DNA of 64,000 nt from Candidatus Providencia siddallii. GTDB lineage: Bacteria; Pseudomonadota; Gammaproteobacteria; Enterobacterales; Enterobacteriaceae. The notes under the pieces are model-generated. The model searched no databases and was not told the DNA's origin. It saw only the letters and a list, made by a program, of their open reading frames with translations. The stretch's first letter is position 1, and every line of letters begins with the position of its first letter. Below, piece by piece: positions 11,212-22,694 of the stretch. The stretch spans positions 62,001 through 126,000 of the forward strand of contig CVRF01000003.1 in assembly GCA_001457715.1 (NCBI GenBank), written 5' to 3'. The position numbers were made by a program, and so were the translations under genes.

Positions 11212-13263
11212 TTATTTTTTATTTTCTAACATCAATATAAAAGCATAACAAAAAGCTATATCATCTAATGATCTTAAACGACCAGATTTTCCAGTATGAC
11301 CTGAATTCATATTAACTTTTAATAATAATATTGAATCATTATGTTTCATACTACGTAATTTTGCAACCCACTTAACAGGTTCCCAATATTGAACTTGTGA
11401 ATCATGCAATCCAGTTGTTACTAACATATTTGGATAACGTTGTGGTTTTATATTATCATAAGGACTATATGATTTAATATAATAATAAAAATTTTTATCC
11501 TCTGGATTACCCCATTCATCATATTCTAATGTTGTTAAAGGTATTGAAGAATCCATCATAGTTGTTAATACATCAACAAAAGGAACTGAAATAACTATTC
11601 CTTTATATAATTCAGGCGCAACATTTGCTATTACTCCCATCAACAAACCACCAGCACTAGCTCCTATTGCATAAATATTCGTTGATTTACAATATCCTAA
11701 TTTAATTAAAGCTTTAGTTGTATCAATAAAATCATTAAATGTATTTTTTTTATTAAAGGCTTTACCATCTAAATACCATTTTTTACCTAAATCACCTCCA
11801 CCTCTAATATGTGATATAGCATAAACAAAACCACGGTTAAGCAATGATATCTTTGTAAAATCAAATGAAATATCAACGCTATGACCATATGCACCATAAC
11901 CATAAATTAATAATGGATTTTTAAAAAAATTAAATAAATCTTTACGATAAACTAAAGAAACAGGAATTTTTACACCATCTGAAGCGGTTATCCATAAACG
12001 TTCAGATTTATAATCTTCTTTATTAAATAAATTAACTTCTTCTTGCTTTAATATTTTTTTTTCTTGTGTATTCATATCTATTTCATAGATAGAATACGGC
12101 GTAGTTAACGATGAATAAATATAACGTAATTTGTTAGTATTTTGTTCATAATTATCAATTATATGTACATCATATATAGAATCATCAAAATTTATAAAAT
12201 TTTCTTTTTTAGTTTGAAAATTAATCTGACGGATATTAATTAAACCATTTACACGTTCCTCTAAAACTAACCATTCTGTAAATAATTCAAATCTTTCTAA
12301 ATCAACATCAACCCGTGGCTCAACTAATTTTTTCCAAAACATAAAATTATCGTGATTAATATCATTAGAATCAATAATGTATAAACCAAATAGTTGATTT
12401 TGATGATTTGATCGAATATAAAATTTATTTTCAAAATGATTAATATAATATTCAAAACCGATTTTACGAGTTTTAAAAATAACAATAGGACTTTTAATAT
12501 TATTTGCATTAAATAAACGATATTCTGAGGTATTTATGTTATTTATACAAATAAAGATATAATCTTTTGATCTAGATTTCATTAAATCAACACAATAAGT
12601 ATCATCTTTTTCTTCATATAATAAATTATCTTGTTTTTGACATTCTCCATATTGATGACTAAATACTTGATAAGGTAATAGAGTTTGATTATTTTTATTA
12701 ATATAAAGTAATGTTTTACTATTATTTGCCCATTCAATATCACCTGATGTATTTATTAAAACATCATTACGCCATTCAACATCATTAATTTTATAAAATG
12801 ATACTGTATATATATTTTGACCAATTTTATCTTCTGTAATAGCTATTATAGAGTTATCCGGAGAAACTGTTAACATTCCTATGTTATAATATTTAGTTTT
12901 TTTTGCACGTTCATTTCCATTAATTAAAACCACCCAATCAGAATCACTACCAATAACACGACGTTCATAAATTAAATAATTACTATTTTTTACAACACGT
13001 ATTCTATAAGAATAACCATTATAGTTATAAGGGATTGATGTGTCATTCTGTTTCATACGAGAAAGGAATTCGTTATAAATTTCTTTTCTAAAAAAATTAG
13101 CACCTTTAAGCATTTTTCTAGAATATCTATTTTCTTTTATTAAATAATTAATTACTTTTGATGATTTTTTCCCATCATTTCTTAACCAATAATAATTATC
13201 AATACGTATATCATTATGTTTATTAATTTTATAAGGTATTTTTTTTAATTGTGGGGGCTTCAT
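11212..13263 (-). CDS. ptrB: oligopeptidase B
   Basis: Prolyl-oligopeptidase-family serine peptidase that cleaves short peptides after Lys or Arg in the cytosol. The length is 683 residues against 686 in E. coli. The N-terminal beta-propeller starts after RIDNYYWLRNDG. The alpha/beta hydrolase domain carries the nucleophile Ser in AIGASAGG, the Asp in TGLHDSQVQYWEP and the His in NMNSGHTGKSG. HIRGGGDLGKKWY is also conserved. It lies between xseA and maeB, which are not its E. coli neighbours. It may recycle peptides. Confidence 0.96.
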   Translation of the reverse strand: MKPPQLKKIPYKINKHNDIRIDNYYWLRNDGKKSSKVINYLIKENRYSRKMLKGANFFRKEIYNEFLSRMKQNDTSIPYNYNGYSYRIRVVKNSNYLIYERRVIGSDSDWVVLINGNERAKKTKYYNIGMLTVSPDNSIIAITEDKIGQNIYTVSFYKINDVEWRNDVLINTSGDIEWANNSKTLLYINKNNQTLLPYQVFSHQYGECQKQDNLLYEEKDDTYCVDLMKSRSKDYIFICINNINTSEYRLFNANNIKSPIVIFKTRKIGFEYYINHFENKFYIRSNHQNQLFGLYIIDSNDINHDNFMFWKKLVEPRVDVDLERFELFTEWLVLEERVNGLINIRQINFQTKKENFINFDDSIYDVHIIDNYEQNTNKLRYIYSSLTTPYSIYEIDMNTQEKKILKQEEVNLFNKEDYKSERLWITASDGVKIPVSLVYRKDLFNFFKNPLLIYGYGAYGHSVDISFDFTKISLLNRGFVYAISHIRGGGDLGKKWYLDGKAFNKKNTFNDFIDTTKALIKLGYCKSTNIYAIGASAGGLLMGVIANVAPELYKGIVISVPFVDVLTTMMDSSIPLTTLEYDEWGNPEDKNFYYYIKSYSPYDNIKPQRYPNMLVTTGLHDSQVQYWEPVKWVAKLRSMKHNDSILLLKVNMNSGHTGKSGRLRSLDDIAFCYAFILMLENKK

Positions 13264-13336
13264 ATATTTTCTAAAAAACTTTATATATATTATATTTTAA
13301 ACTTTTAAAATCATTTTTATTTTTCATAAAATTTAT

Positions 13337-15625
13337 TTATATAAATAAATTTTTATTTTTTTTTTGTGTTTCAACAGCGACAATAGCCACCATATTTATA
13401 ATACGTCGTACAGAAGCATCAGGTGTTAAAATATGAACAGGTTTTTCTATCCCCATTAATATAGGACCTATCGTTATACCATCTGAACCAGTAATACGTA
13501 ATAAATTATAACAGATGCGTGCTGCTTCAATATTTGGCATAACAAGTAAATCTCCTTCGCTTTTTAATGTATTATTTAATATAACTTTTTTATGAATAGA
13601 TTCAATAAAATTTGAATACACAGATATTTTATTATTAATTTCTAACCGATGGTCTCTATTTTTAATTATCGATAATGTTTTACGCATTTTTTGCGACATT
13701 GTATAATTAGAAGTCTCAAAAGATGAAGATGATAATAAAGATACTTTTGGTTTAATACCAAAATAACAAATTCTATTTATTGCCATTAAAACAATTTCAG
13801 CAAGTTGTTTCGATGTTGGGTTTTTATTTATATATGTATCAATAATAAACAGATTTCCTGTTGGTAACAACAGTACATTCATAGTTCCAGCAGTTTTAGT
13901 TTCTTCAGAAAGACCAAATAAACATTTTATAATTTTATAATGTTCGTTATATTTACCAACAACACCACAAATCATACCATCAGCCTCTCCATGCAACATC
14001 ATAATAGCAGCAATTATTGTATGATCATTTTTTGTAAAATTTATTGTTTTTTCTTGCAAAAATTTTTTCTGTTTTATAATTTGATAAAATTCCTTCAAAT
14101 ACCGTTTATAAGAAATATCATTGCAATCAAATACTTCAAAATCTTCACCTAATCTAATATGCAATCCAAGTTTTTTAATATATTTTTTTATAATATTTAA
14201 ACGACCTACTAAAATTGGAAAAGCTAACTGTAATGAAATTAATTCTTGAGTTGCATATAATACACGCTCTTCTTCTCCTTCTGCTAAAACAATACGTTTT
14301 TTTGTTGTTTTAGCTTGTAAAAATATTGATTTCATAATTGAATTAGTTTTATAAACAAATTGATTTAGTTTATCATTATAATCATTAAAATCAATTATAG
14401 GCCGTGTTGCTACTCCAGACATCATAGCTGCCTTTGCAACAGCAGGTGCAATTTTTAAAATTAAACGTGGATCAAATGGTTTTGGAATAATATAATTTTT
14501 TCCAAAAACCATATCTTGATCTTCATATGCAAAAACAACTTTTTCATTTTTTTCAGCCAAAGCTAAATCTGCGATCGCATGTACACAGGATAATTTCATT
14601 TCTTCATTGATAACTGTAGCCCCAACATCTAAAGCCCCCCTAAAAATATATGGAAAACATAAAACATTATTCACTTGATTAGGATAATCAGAACGTCCAG
14701 TACAAATAATAGCATCTGAGCGAACTTCCTTGACTAAAGATGGTAAGATTTCAGGCTCTGGATTAGCTAATGCAAGAATCAACGGGTTTTTATCCATTTT
14801 TTTAACCATTTCTGTAGTTAACAAACGTGGAGCAGAACAACCCAAAAAAACATTTGCATTAGGTATAGCATCTGCTAAAGTACGCAATCCTTTATCTTCA
14901 ATTGCGTAAGTTTTTTTAGTTGCATCTATATTTTTATCTCTACCTTTATAGATAACTCCCTTAGAATCACAAACAATAATATTTTCATGTTTAAGACCTA
15001 ACGTAACAAGCAAATTAATACAAGCGATTGAAGCAGCACCAGCTCCGGAAACTACTAATTTTATTTCACTAATTTCTCTTTTTACAAGACGTAAACCATT
15101 AATTATTGCTGCAGTACAAATAATTGCTGTTCCATGTTGATCATCATGAAAAACTGGAATATTCATGCGATCTTTAAGTTTTTGTTCAATATAAAAACAT
15201 TCTGGTGCTTTTATATCTTCAAGATTTATAGCGCCAAAAGTAGGTTCTAAAGACGCAATAATATTTACTAATTTATCAGGATCAGATTCATCTATTTCAA
15301 TATCAAAAACATCAATTCCTGAAAATTTCTTAAAAAGAATACCTTTACCTTCCATAACAGGTTTTCCAGCTAAAGCACCAATATTACCTAATCCAAGAAC
15401 AGCTGATCCATTAGAAATAACACCAACAAGATTTCCTTTAGCTGTATATCGATAAGCTTTAAGTGAATCATTTGCAATTTCAAGACAAGGAATAGCAACA
15501 CCTGGTGAATAAGCTAATGATAAATCATATTGAGTTCTTATTTGTTTAGTAGATATTACAGTTATTTTCCCAGGATTAGGGAATTCATGAAAATTAAGAG
15601 CATTTTGTTTAAATTTATCATCCAT
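13337..15625 (-). CDS. maeB: NADP-dependent malic enzyme with phosphotransacetylase-like domain
   Basis: Oxidatively decarboxylates malate to pyruvate, yielding NADPH. The 762 residues match E. coli MaeB (759), including the long C-terminal domain related to phosphate acetyltransferase. The N-terminal half holds YSPGVAIPC, the metal-binding [10 protein letters not shown] near residue 160 and the Rossmann GAGAAS. The C-terminal domain starts near residue 430 at [17 protein letters not shown] and is usually regulatory (acetyl-CoA sensing in E. coli). AAGGAT lies seven bases before the ATG. With fumC elsewhere in the window it suggests a route from fumarate through malate to pyruvate. Confidence 0.97.
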   Translation of the reverse strand: MDDKFKQNALNFHEFPNPGKITVISTKQIRTQYDLSLAYSPGVAIPCLEIANDSLKAYRYTAKGNLVGVISNGSAVLGLGNIGALAGKPVMEGKGILFKKFSGIDVFDIEIDESDPDKLVNIIASLEPTFGAINLEDIKAPECFYIEQKLKDRMNIPVFHDDQHGTAIICTAAIINGLRLVKREISEIKLVVSGAGAASIACINLLVTLGLKHENIIVCDSKGVIYKGRDKNIDATKKTYAIEDKGLRTLADAIPNANVFLGCSAPRLLTTEMVKKMDKNPLILALANPEPEILPSLVKEVRSDAIICTGRSDYPNQVNNVLCFPYIFRGALDVGATVINEEMKLSCVHAIADLALAEKNEKVVFAYEDQDMVFGKNYIIPKPFDPRLILKIAPAVAKAAMMSGVATRPIIDFNDYNDKLNQFVYKTNSIMKSIFLQAKTTKKRIVLAEGEEERVLYATQELISLQLAFPILVGRLNIIKKYIKKLGLHIRLGEDFEVFDCNDISYKRYLKEFYQIIKQKKFLQEKTINFTKNDHTIIAAIMMLHGEADGMICGVVGKYNEHYKIIKCLFGLSEETKTAGTMNVLLLPTGNLFIIDTYINKNPTSKQLAEIVLMAINRICYFGIKPKVSLLSSSSFETSNYTMSQKMRKTLSIIKNRDHRLEINNKISVYSNFIESIHKKVILNNTLKSEGDLLVMPNIEAARICYNLLRITGSDGITIGPILMGIEKPVHILTPDASVRRIINMVAIVAVETQKKNKNLFI

Positions 15626-16152
15626 TATTTAATCCTTTCAAGTTTATATAAACTAAAATAATATTCTACAATATTATAAAACTAATGTTTTTCTATAATT
15701 TTATTGTTAATAACTAAATGTATTTATTATTTTTTAAATTTTAATTTGTTTAAATAAATAATATGTATTATATTATAATTTATATGATATTTTATTATCA
15801 ATTTATCAAATAAAAAATAATAATATAATATTAAAAATATTAATTTTTGAAGTTTTTTTATTTTTATTTAATCAAGAGTCACTTTATAAATTATTTTTTA
15901 ACAAAAATAATTTATAGTCATATATTATTATAAATAATATTTTACCTAAAAAAATAATTAATTATTAATTTTCATAAATATTAACAATATTAAAAAATAC
16001 ATTTATTTTAATTTTATAACACAATATATATTGTAAATATATAATTATAGTTAAAATAATAATTTTTAACAACTGATAAAAACTTTTAAAATATATATTT
16101 ATATTTTTAGTTTAAAATCAAAATTTATTAAGTAATATTAAATAATTAAAAA
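15626..16152. other. 527-base AT-rich divergent spacer
   Basis: It lies between the maeB and dapE starts. No coding frame, tRNA or convincing structure is visible. The maeB ribosome-binding site is at its left end. Confidence 0.45.
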
Positions 16153-17283
16153 ATGAATTGTCCTATTATAAAACTCACAAAAGATCTTATAAAACGAAAA
16201 TCTATTACTCCTTGCGATAAAGGATGTCAAGAGTTATTAATCAAACGTTTAGATAAAATCGGTTTTAATATTGAACAAACAAATTATGATAATACATCAA
16301 ATTTTTTAGCTTATCGCGGATCTATAGGAAAAACACTTGCTTTTTCAGGTCATACAGACGTCGCCCCCGCTGGAAATTATAATAGCTGGAATACCCCACC
16401 ATTTACTCCAACAATTATTAATAAACATTTATACGGACGCGGCGCAGCAGATATGAAGGGATCTATTGCAGCAATGATAATTGCCGCAGAACGTTTTATT
16501 AAAAAAAATAATAATTATAAAGGAAAATTAGCTTTTATAATAACTTCAGATGAAGAATCAAAAACAGTTAAAGGTGTAGTTAAATTATTAAAAATTATAA
16601 TGAATCGTAATGAACACATAGATTATTGTGTTATTGGTGAACCGTCTAGTCAAACAAAATTAGGAGATATTATTAAGAATGGTCGTCGTGGTTCTATTAC
16701 AGCTAATTTAACTATTTTTGGTGTTCAAGGACATGTTGCTTACCCTCATTTAGCAAAAAATCCAATTCATAATACAATAACATTTTTACAAAACCTTATT
16801 AATACAAAATGGGATAACGGTAATAAATACTTTCCACCAACAACAATGCAAATTGTTAATATTTATACTCCAAAAACAGCAAATAACATAATACCAGGAG
16901 AATTATTTATACAGTTCAATTTACGTTTTAGCAACGAATTAAATGATCAAACAATTCGTAATACTATTACAAACATGCTCGCTCAACATAATATTAAATA
17001 CAAAATTAAATGGTCACTATCAGGACAACCATTCTTAACAAAACAAAGTAAATTAGTAACAGCAACATTAGAAGCTATACAAAAAATTACTGGAAATAAA
17101 GCAAAACTTTCAACTGACGGTGGTACATCAGATGGACGATTTATTGCTCAAACTGGTGCTCAAATAATTGAACTCGGCCCAATAAATAAAACTATTCATG
17201 CTGTAAATGAATGTGTAAATATTAATGATTTAAAACAATTATCATTAATTTATGAACAAATTATGAAATTACTTTTATTATAA
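16153..17283 (+). CDS. dapE: succinyl-diaminopimelate desuccinylase
   Basis: Zinc M20 peptidase-fold enzyme that hydrolyses N-succinyl-LL-diaminopimelate, feeding lysine and peptidoglycan. The length is 376 residues (E. coli 375). Metal and catalytic residues are visible: His in SGHTDVAP, Asp in RGAADMKG, the Glu pair in SDEES, Glu in VIGEPSS and His in TIHAVNECV. With dapA nearby it supports an active DAP pathway. Its position close to purC, bamC and dapA is ancestral. Confidence 0.97.
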   Translation: MNCPIIKLTKDLIKRKSITPCDKGCQELLIKRLDKIGFNIEQTNYDNTSNFLAYRGSIGKTLAFSGHTDVAPAGNYNSWNTPPFTPTIINKHLYGRGAADMKGSIAAMIIAAERFIKKNNNYKGKLAFIITSDEESKTVKGVVKLLKIIMNRNEHIDYCVIGEPSSQTKLGDIIKNGRRGSITANLTIFGVQGHVAYPHLAKNPIHNTITFLQNLINTKWDNGNKYFPPTTMQIVNIYTPKTANNIIPGELFIQFNLRFSNELNDQTIRNTITNMLAQHNIKYKIKWSLSGQPFLTKQSKLVTATLEAIQKITGNKAKLSTDGGTSDGRFIAQTGAQIIELGPINKTIHAVNECVNINDLKQLSLIYEQIMKLLLL

Positions 17284-17554
17284 AATTATAAATGATTTTG
17301 TTAAATAAACAAATGATTAAACATCATTTTAATTTATTTAAAATAAATACAAAATAATATATTTATATACTATAATTAGTGTATAATTATAACAATTACT
17401 ATTGTATTAATCATATTAATTACATATTAATATTTGTGTTACAAATAATAAAATCTATAAAGATAATTCAATTTATATAAATTTACAAAACGATAATATA
17501 ACAATATTAAAAATATAAAAATAAAATGCGTTATATCTTTTATAAAAATATAAA

Positions 17555-18262
17555 TTAATATTTTACGATACGCATAAAAACTTCTTCATAAGCTTCTATT
17601 AAACCACCTAAACATTGTCTAAAACGATCTTTATCCATTTTATTAAGTGTTGTTTTATCCCATAAACGAATACTATCTAAAGATATTTCATCTCCAAGTA
17701 TTATTTGATTTTTATATAAACCAAATTCAAGTTTAATATCAACCAAAATAAAATTCATTTTATTAAAAAAAAATGTAAGCACATCATTAATTTTATAACT
17801 TAATTCGTATATTTTATATAATTCTTTTTTATTTAATAAACCAAAACTTTCACAATACGATTCATTTATCATAGGATCATGCTTAGAATCATTTTTTAAG
17901 AACAATTCAAATAATGCTGGATGAATTATCACACCTTCTTTTATACCAAATCTGTTAACCAGCGATCCTGCAGATCTATTCCGAATAACAAATTCAATAG
18001 GAATCATATCCAACTTTTTCACTAAAATTTCATTTTCCGATAATAATGATTCTATTTGTGTTTGTACTCCAGCTTCTTCCACTTTCTTCATAAGAAAGTA
18101 ATTTATTTTGTTATTTAATATTCCTTTACGTAAAATTTTTTCTACACGAACACCATCAAGAGATGATATTTCATCACGAAATTTCATAACCAACAAATCA
18201 GATTTTTCAGTAGAAAACACAGTTTTCGTTTTACCACGATACAATTCAACTTTTTTTTTCAT
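17555..18262 (-). CDS. purC: phosphoribosylaminoimidazole-succinocarboxamide synthase (SAICAR synthetase)
   Basis: Joins aspartate to CAIR in step eight of purine synthesis. The 235 residues are close to E. coli (237). YRGKTKTVF at the N-terminus, [13 protein letters not shown] near residue 85 and the LVDIKLEFG and [14 protein letters not shown] segments are the family signatures. purM, purN, guaA and guaB in the same window make a functional purine pathway likely. bamC lies upstream on the same strand, as in E. coli. Confidence 0.97.
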   Translation of the reverse strand: MKKKVELYRGKTKTVFSTEKSDLLVMKFRDEISSLDGVRVEKILRKGILNNKINYFLMKKVEEAGVQTQIESLLSENEILVKKLDMIPIEFVIRNRSAGSLVNRFGIKEGVIIHPALFELFLKNDSKHDPMINESYCESFGLLNKKELYKIYELSYKINDVLTFFFNKMNFILVDIKLEFGLYKNQIILGDEISLDSIRLWDKTTLNKMDKDRFRQCLGGLIEAYEEVFMRIVKY

Positions 18263-18379
18263 AAAAAATATTTTTTAATTAATAATATATTTAACAGTAA
18301 AATAAAACTCTAATTAGTTAATAAATAAAATAAAAATATATCAAAAATATAATTTCAATACTTAATCTATAAATTTAAT

Positions 18380-19066
18380 TTAATTTTTGATATCAATAAA
18401 ACTATAAACATTTTGAATACTATTTTTAGTAGTATCAGAATTATATAATTCATACAAACCATAATTTAATTCATTAAATAATAATACATTATAGAATTGT
18501 ATTCTATTAATATCAGTAACAACTAAATTATTATAATACAAACATAAATTTATAATTTTAATAAAAATCATTTTATCTTTAAAACTAACTATGATTTTAT
18601 GGCGACTTTTAATTAAAGATTTATTATTCTCTTTCCACTCTATTAAACCTGTTTCAATAAAATGAAAAACGTTATTTTTAATTAAAATTGGAATATTTTT
18701 TTTATTTAAAATTTTTAAAATATCTAACCATATATTATTATTTTTATTGTTATTATTAAAAAATAAAATGATTGTATCACCATTATTTTTTATACTAGAA
18801 TTAGCTAATAAAGAAATAGGCAATATTGGAGGTCTTATATCAAGTGATTTACCAATCGAACCTTTAAACTCAATTTTGGGAATATTAAATTCATCATTTA
18901 TTTTTGGTAATATCATACCATATGGAGATATTAACTTTTTAACAGAATTAGTATTAAAATACCTTTCATCACCATTAATCTGATATTTATCGTTTGAGCA
19001 ATTTGCTATTAAAATTAAAAATAATAAAATTGCAAATTTAATTTTATATATTTTTATATATATCAT
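18380..19066 (-). CDS. bamC: outer membrane assembly lipoprotein BamC, C-terminally shortened
   Basis: Accessory lipoprotein of the BAM complex that inserts beta-barrel proteins in the outer membrane. A short signal peptide ends in a lipobox (LILIANC). The mature start then follows the BamC pattern: a GDERYF element, PYGMILP and a GKSLDIRPP block that normally threads along BamD. The first globular domain is recognisable (INLCLYYNN region). The protein ends at 228 residues, against 344 in E. coli, so the second helix-grip domain is missing. I start at the ATG at 19066, 13 bases after the dapA stop, rather than at 19096 inside dapA. Confidence 0.88.
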   Translation of the reverse strand: MIYIKIYKIKFAILLFLILIANCSNDKYQINGDERYFNTNSVKKLISPYGMILPKINDEFNIPKIEFKGSIGKSLDIRPPILPISLLANSSIKNNGDTIILFFNNNNKNNNIWLDILKILNKKNIPILIKNNVFHFIETGLIEWKENNKSLIKSRHKIIVSFKDKMIFIKIINLCLYYNNLVVTDINRIQFYNVLLFNELNYGLYELYNSDTTKNSIQNVYSFIDIKN

Positions 19067-19079
19067 TTTATTTTTATAT

Positions 19080-20021
19080 TTACAATACACCAGCAATTTT
19101 TAATGCGTTTTCAAGTTTTTTTTGCCCTAAAGAAGTTAATTGTATCATAGGTAAACGTGAAAAATCACATGAAATTAAACCAACACGATAACAAGCCCAT
19201 TTTATTGGTGTTGGATTTGGTTCATAAAAAAGCTGAAGGTGTAATGACATTAATTCTTTATTTAAAATATTAGCAGCTGAGTACTTACCATCAATTACTA
19301 GATTACACATTTCTACCATTTTCTTAGCTGCAACGTTTGATGTAACTGATATAACTCCATGTCCTCCTAAACGCATAAAACTTAACGCAGTAGCATCATC
19401 ACCACTTAGTAATATAAAATCATCATCAACCATTTCTTTAATTTGATAAACTTTAGACAAATCTCCACTTGCTTCTTTAATTGCAATAATATTATCTAAT
19501 TTAGATAACATTCCAATTGTTTTTGGAGATAAATCACATCCAGTACGAGACGGTACATTATAAAGAATTTGTGGAAGATTAGTGTTATTTGAGATTTCTT
19601 TAAAATGTTGATATAAACCATTTTGAGATGGTTTATTATAATAAGGAGTTACACTTAAAAAAGCTACAACTCCAGTATCTTCAATTTTTTTAGATACAGA
19701 AATTGTTTTTAAAGTTGAACTACACCCAATGCCAGCAATAATAGGAATTCGTTCATCTGCAAATTCTAACATTGTTTTTATTATATCAATACGCTCGTTA
19801 CATCTTAATGTTACAGATTCACCTGTAGTTCCAACAGAAACAATAGCAGATGTTTTACTTTCAACGTGAAAATTAATTAATTTTCTCAAACTAATTTTAT
19901 CTAAATTGCCAAATGAATCCATTGGTGTTATTAAAGCAACAATACTACCAGTTAAATACTTTTTATAGTTTATTTTTTTTTGTTCATAACCACACCTAAA
20001 ATAAATTTTATTTCTATACAT
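19080..20021 (-). CDS. dapA: 4-hydroxy-tetrahydrodipicolinate synthase
   Basis: Condenses pyruvate and aspartate semialdehyde, the first step of the diaminopimelate/lysine branch. It is a TIM-barrel aldolase. VGTTGES near residue 62, Tyr in [11 protein letters not shown] and the Schiff-base Lys in [10 protein letters not shown] are all present. As drawn it has 313 residues, about 22 more at the N-terminus than E. coli, where the protein begins just before TGSIVA. No in-frame ATG lies near that point, so the start is uncertain. A run of nine A residues lies in the extra segment. bamC follows directly, as in E. coli. Confidence 0.95.
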   Translation of the reverse strand: MYRNKIYFRCGYEQKKINYKKYLTGSIVALITPMDSFGNLDKISLRKLINFHVESKTSAIVSVGTTGESVTLRCNERIDIIKTMLEFADERIPIIAGIGCSSTLKTISVSKKIEDTGVVAFLSVTPYYNKPSQNGLYQHFKEISNNTNLPQILYNVPSRTGCDLSPKTIGMLSKLDNIIAIKEASGDLSKVYQIKEMVDDDFILLSGDDATALSFMRLGGHGVISVTSNVAAKKMVEMCNLVIDGKYSAANILNKELMSLHLQLFYEPNPTPIKWACYRVGLISCDFSRLPMIQLTSLGQKKLENALKIAGVL

Positions 20022-20271
20022 TTTAAAATAAAATATTTAACGATTTAAATTTAAAATGACTATTATTTTTAATAATTTATAAATATTTTTAAAAAACTTA
20101 TATTAAATTTAGTTTTGATTATATAAAACAAAGATAAATTATTTGAATAATATCACATAATTAAAAAGAAACAAATAATGATTTTTTTACTAATTATATA
20201 TAATATATAAAATTTTTTAATTGTTTGTGACAATACTAATATCAATAACAAAATAAATAGAGAAATATAAT

Positions 20272-20736
20272 ATGACATTATTAAAAATTGGTGATAAAGC
20301 ACCTCAATTTAGTCTTCCAGACCAAGACGGAGAACAAATTAATCTTTTTGATTATCAAGGAAGTCGTGTGTTAATTTTTTTTTACCAAAAAGCGATGACA
20401 CCAAGCTGTACTGCTCAATCATGTTATTTACGTGATAAAATGACTTTGTTAAAAGCTAAAGGTATTGAAGTTTTGGGAATCAGTACAGATAAACCAGAAA
20501 AATTATTAATTTTTACTGAAAAAGAAATGTTAAATTATACATTACTTTCAGATGAAAATCATAAAGTTTGTAAGCAATTTGGAGTATGGTGTGAAAAGAA
20601 ATTTATGGGGAAAACTTACAATGGAGTTCATCGTATAAGCTATCTTATTGACGCAAATGGTAAGATCGAACACATATTTGATGATTTCAAAACAAATAAT
20701 CAAAATGAAGAGTTAATACGTTTAATTTGTAATTAA
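20272..20736 (+). CDS. bcp: thioredoxin-dependent thiol peroxidase (peroxiredoxin Bcp/PrxQ)
   Basis: Reduces hydrogen and organic peroxides using thioredoxin. The length is 154 residues (E. coli 156). The peroxidatic Cys is in AMTPSCTAQSC near residue 46 and the second Cys five residues later is kept, as in PrxQ-type enzymes. GISTDKPEK and GKTYNGVHRISYLID are also conserved. It lies beyond dapA with gcvR missing, otherwise in ancestral order. It is one of the few oxidative-defence genes seen. Confidence 0.96.
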   Translation: MTLLKIGDKAPQFSLPDQDGEQINLFDYQGSRVLIFFYQKAMTPSCTAQSCYLRDKMTLLKAKGIEVLGISTDKPEKLLIFTEKEMLNYTLLSDENHKVCKQFGVWCEKKFMGKTYNGVHRISYLIDANGKIEHIFDDFKTNNQNEELIRLICN

Positions 20737-20755
20737 TATTTAATATCACATTAAA

Positions 20756-21823
20756 TTATTTTAATACTTTACTTATTGTTTTTTCAGGCCAAATATTAAT
20801 AATAATTTTAATTAAAACAGCTAACGGAATTGCAAAAAATACCCCCCAAAAACCACACAACCCACCAAAAATAACAATAGATAAAATGATAACTAAAGGG
20901 TGAAGATTAACAATTTCAGAAAATAATAATGGAACAATAACATTACTATCAATCGCTTGAATAATTAAATAAACAAACATCAATGACCAAAAATCACTAT
21001 TAACATTATATTCAAATAACGCTACAATAATAACAGGAATTGTAGCAATAAATGTACCAACATAAGGTATCAATACAGACATTCCTACTAATACAGACAA
21101 TAATACTGCGTAATTTAGTTTGAAATAAATAAAACACATATAAGTTAATACACCAACAATTATTATTTCAATAAATTTACCATATAAGTAATTGATAATT
21201 TGTTGATTCATTTCAATCCACACTTTTTTAATCAAAAAACGATTTTTTGGTAAAAACATTAAACACGATTTACTAAAATATTTTTTATCTTTTAATAAAA
21301 AAAAAGTCATTAATGGTACTAATATAAAATAAATAGCCGAAGAAAATATACTAATTAATGATGTTACAGATGCTGTTAATAATGAATCTGTTATCAATGA
21401 TAAACGATTTCGTAAATTATTACATATTATATCAATAATACCAGCGTCTGCTAATGCAGGATATTTATTAAATAACTTTTGAGTAAATCTGATAAAATAA
21501 TTAATAATATCTGGTAAATCATCAACAAACCTTATCCCTTGTTGCCAAGCAGTTGGCACAATAATTAAAACTATCATACTACTTATTCCAGCAAACAAAA
21601 CCAAAATAATAATAATTGAAAATATTCGTGACAACCCTAAACGCATAAACAACTGTATTGGTAATTCAAGTAAAAATGCTAACGCAATAGCTATAAATAA
21701 CGGAGTTAAAATTTTATTCAGAAAGAATATTATAGCAAATGTAATAATTAATAATACAAAAAGCGCAACTGCTCCTGGGTCAGAAAATCTACGTTGATAC
21801 CAACGTATAAATAACTCCATCAT
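20756..21823 (-). CDS. perM: AI-2E family inner-membrane protein PerM
   Basis: Polytopic inner-membrane protein of the AI-2E exporter family. The role of PerM itself is unsettled. It has about eight hydrophobic segments: two near residues 20-55, one near 65-90, one near 155-175 and a cluster from about 215 to 340. NPLV-type family blocks such as VNLHPLVIILSIVIFGG and WGVFFAIPLA are intact. The start at 21823 is chosen over upstream ATGs because GGAG lies six bases before it; this gives 355 residues against 353 in E. coli. It is convergent with bcp. Confidence 0.92.
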   Translation of the reverse strand: MMELFIRWYQRRFSDPGAVALFVLLIITFAIIFFLNKILTPLFIAIALAFLLELPIQLFMRLGLSRIFSIIIILVLFAGISSMIVLIIVPTAWQQGIRFVDDLPDIINYFIRFTQKLFNKYPALADAGIIDIICNNLRNRLSLITDSLLTASVTSLISIFSSAIYFILVPLMTFFLLKDKKYFSKSCLMFLPKNRFLIKKVWIEMNQQIINYLYGKFIEIIIVGVLTYMCFIYFKLNYAVLLSVLVGMSVLIPYVGTFIATIPVIIVALFEYNVNSDFWSLMFVYLIIQAIDSNVIVPLLFSEIVNLHPLVIILSIVIFGGLCGFWGVFFAIPLAVLIKIIINIWPEKTISKVLK

Positions 21824-22694
21824 TTTAAACTCCATAAACATTTAATAAACCTAATAATTTAAAGCAAATAACAGATTTATAATTAATGAATTTAAAATTT
21901 TTAATAAAATATAATTTATTATTTATATATATTTAAAATATATTACTAAATACAAAATTATTTTAATAAAATTAATTGTAAAAGTACTATAAATGATATA
22001 TCAAAATATAATAAATATACCTAATATTACACTTAAAGTATTAAATTTTATAAATATAATTTATCAAAATAAATTTAATAATTAAAAATATTAAATATAT
22101 ATTTATATCAATAAATAAAAACAACGGTAATAATTATCATCATTACTCCAAATTTATCATAAAATTATAAATTTAAATACTATTATCAGGTTCTAATTAA
22201 ATATTTACAATAATAATTGTAAATATTATATAAATATTTAAAAATTAATTATTAAAATAATTTATCAAAAAAAATTGAACTTCATAATTATTATTTAGTA
22301 TTAAAAAAATAAAATTTACTTTTTATATCTAATTAACATTAACATATAAATAAATATTTTATAAAAAATATCTTACTAAATAAAACATACAATCTTTATT
22401 GACTACAAATTAATTATTTATCAAATATGATAATAATGATAAAAACTACTTATTTATATAAAAACAATTTATAATTTAAATTTGTTTAAACAATATCTTA
22501 AAATTAACAATAAAAAATATTTAATTTCATATTTAAGATAAATTTAAATTTTATAATAACATCATTATTAAATGTTTACGTTTAAAAATAAGAGTGTTAA
22601 AATATAAAAACGTCTCGATAACTAATTTATATTATAGTCAATAATTTAAGTGAAACAAAAAATAATTTATTTTATATTATAAATGGGGATTATT
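21824..22694. other. AT-rich spacer with a perfect 12-base inverted repeat
   Basis: No gene is visible between perM and purM; upp and uraA sit upstream of purM in E. coli and are gone. At 22200-22227 there is a perfect 12-base inverted repeat with a four-base loop (arms AATATTTACAAT and ATTGTAAATATT). It has no T-run and its role is unknown. Confidence 0.5.

Noticed and set aside
13940-14152. 70-residue plus-strand open frame
   Set aside because: It lies antisense inside maeB, which is conserved over its full length.
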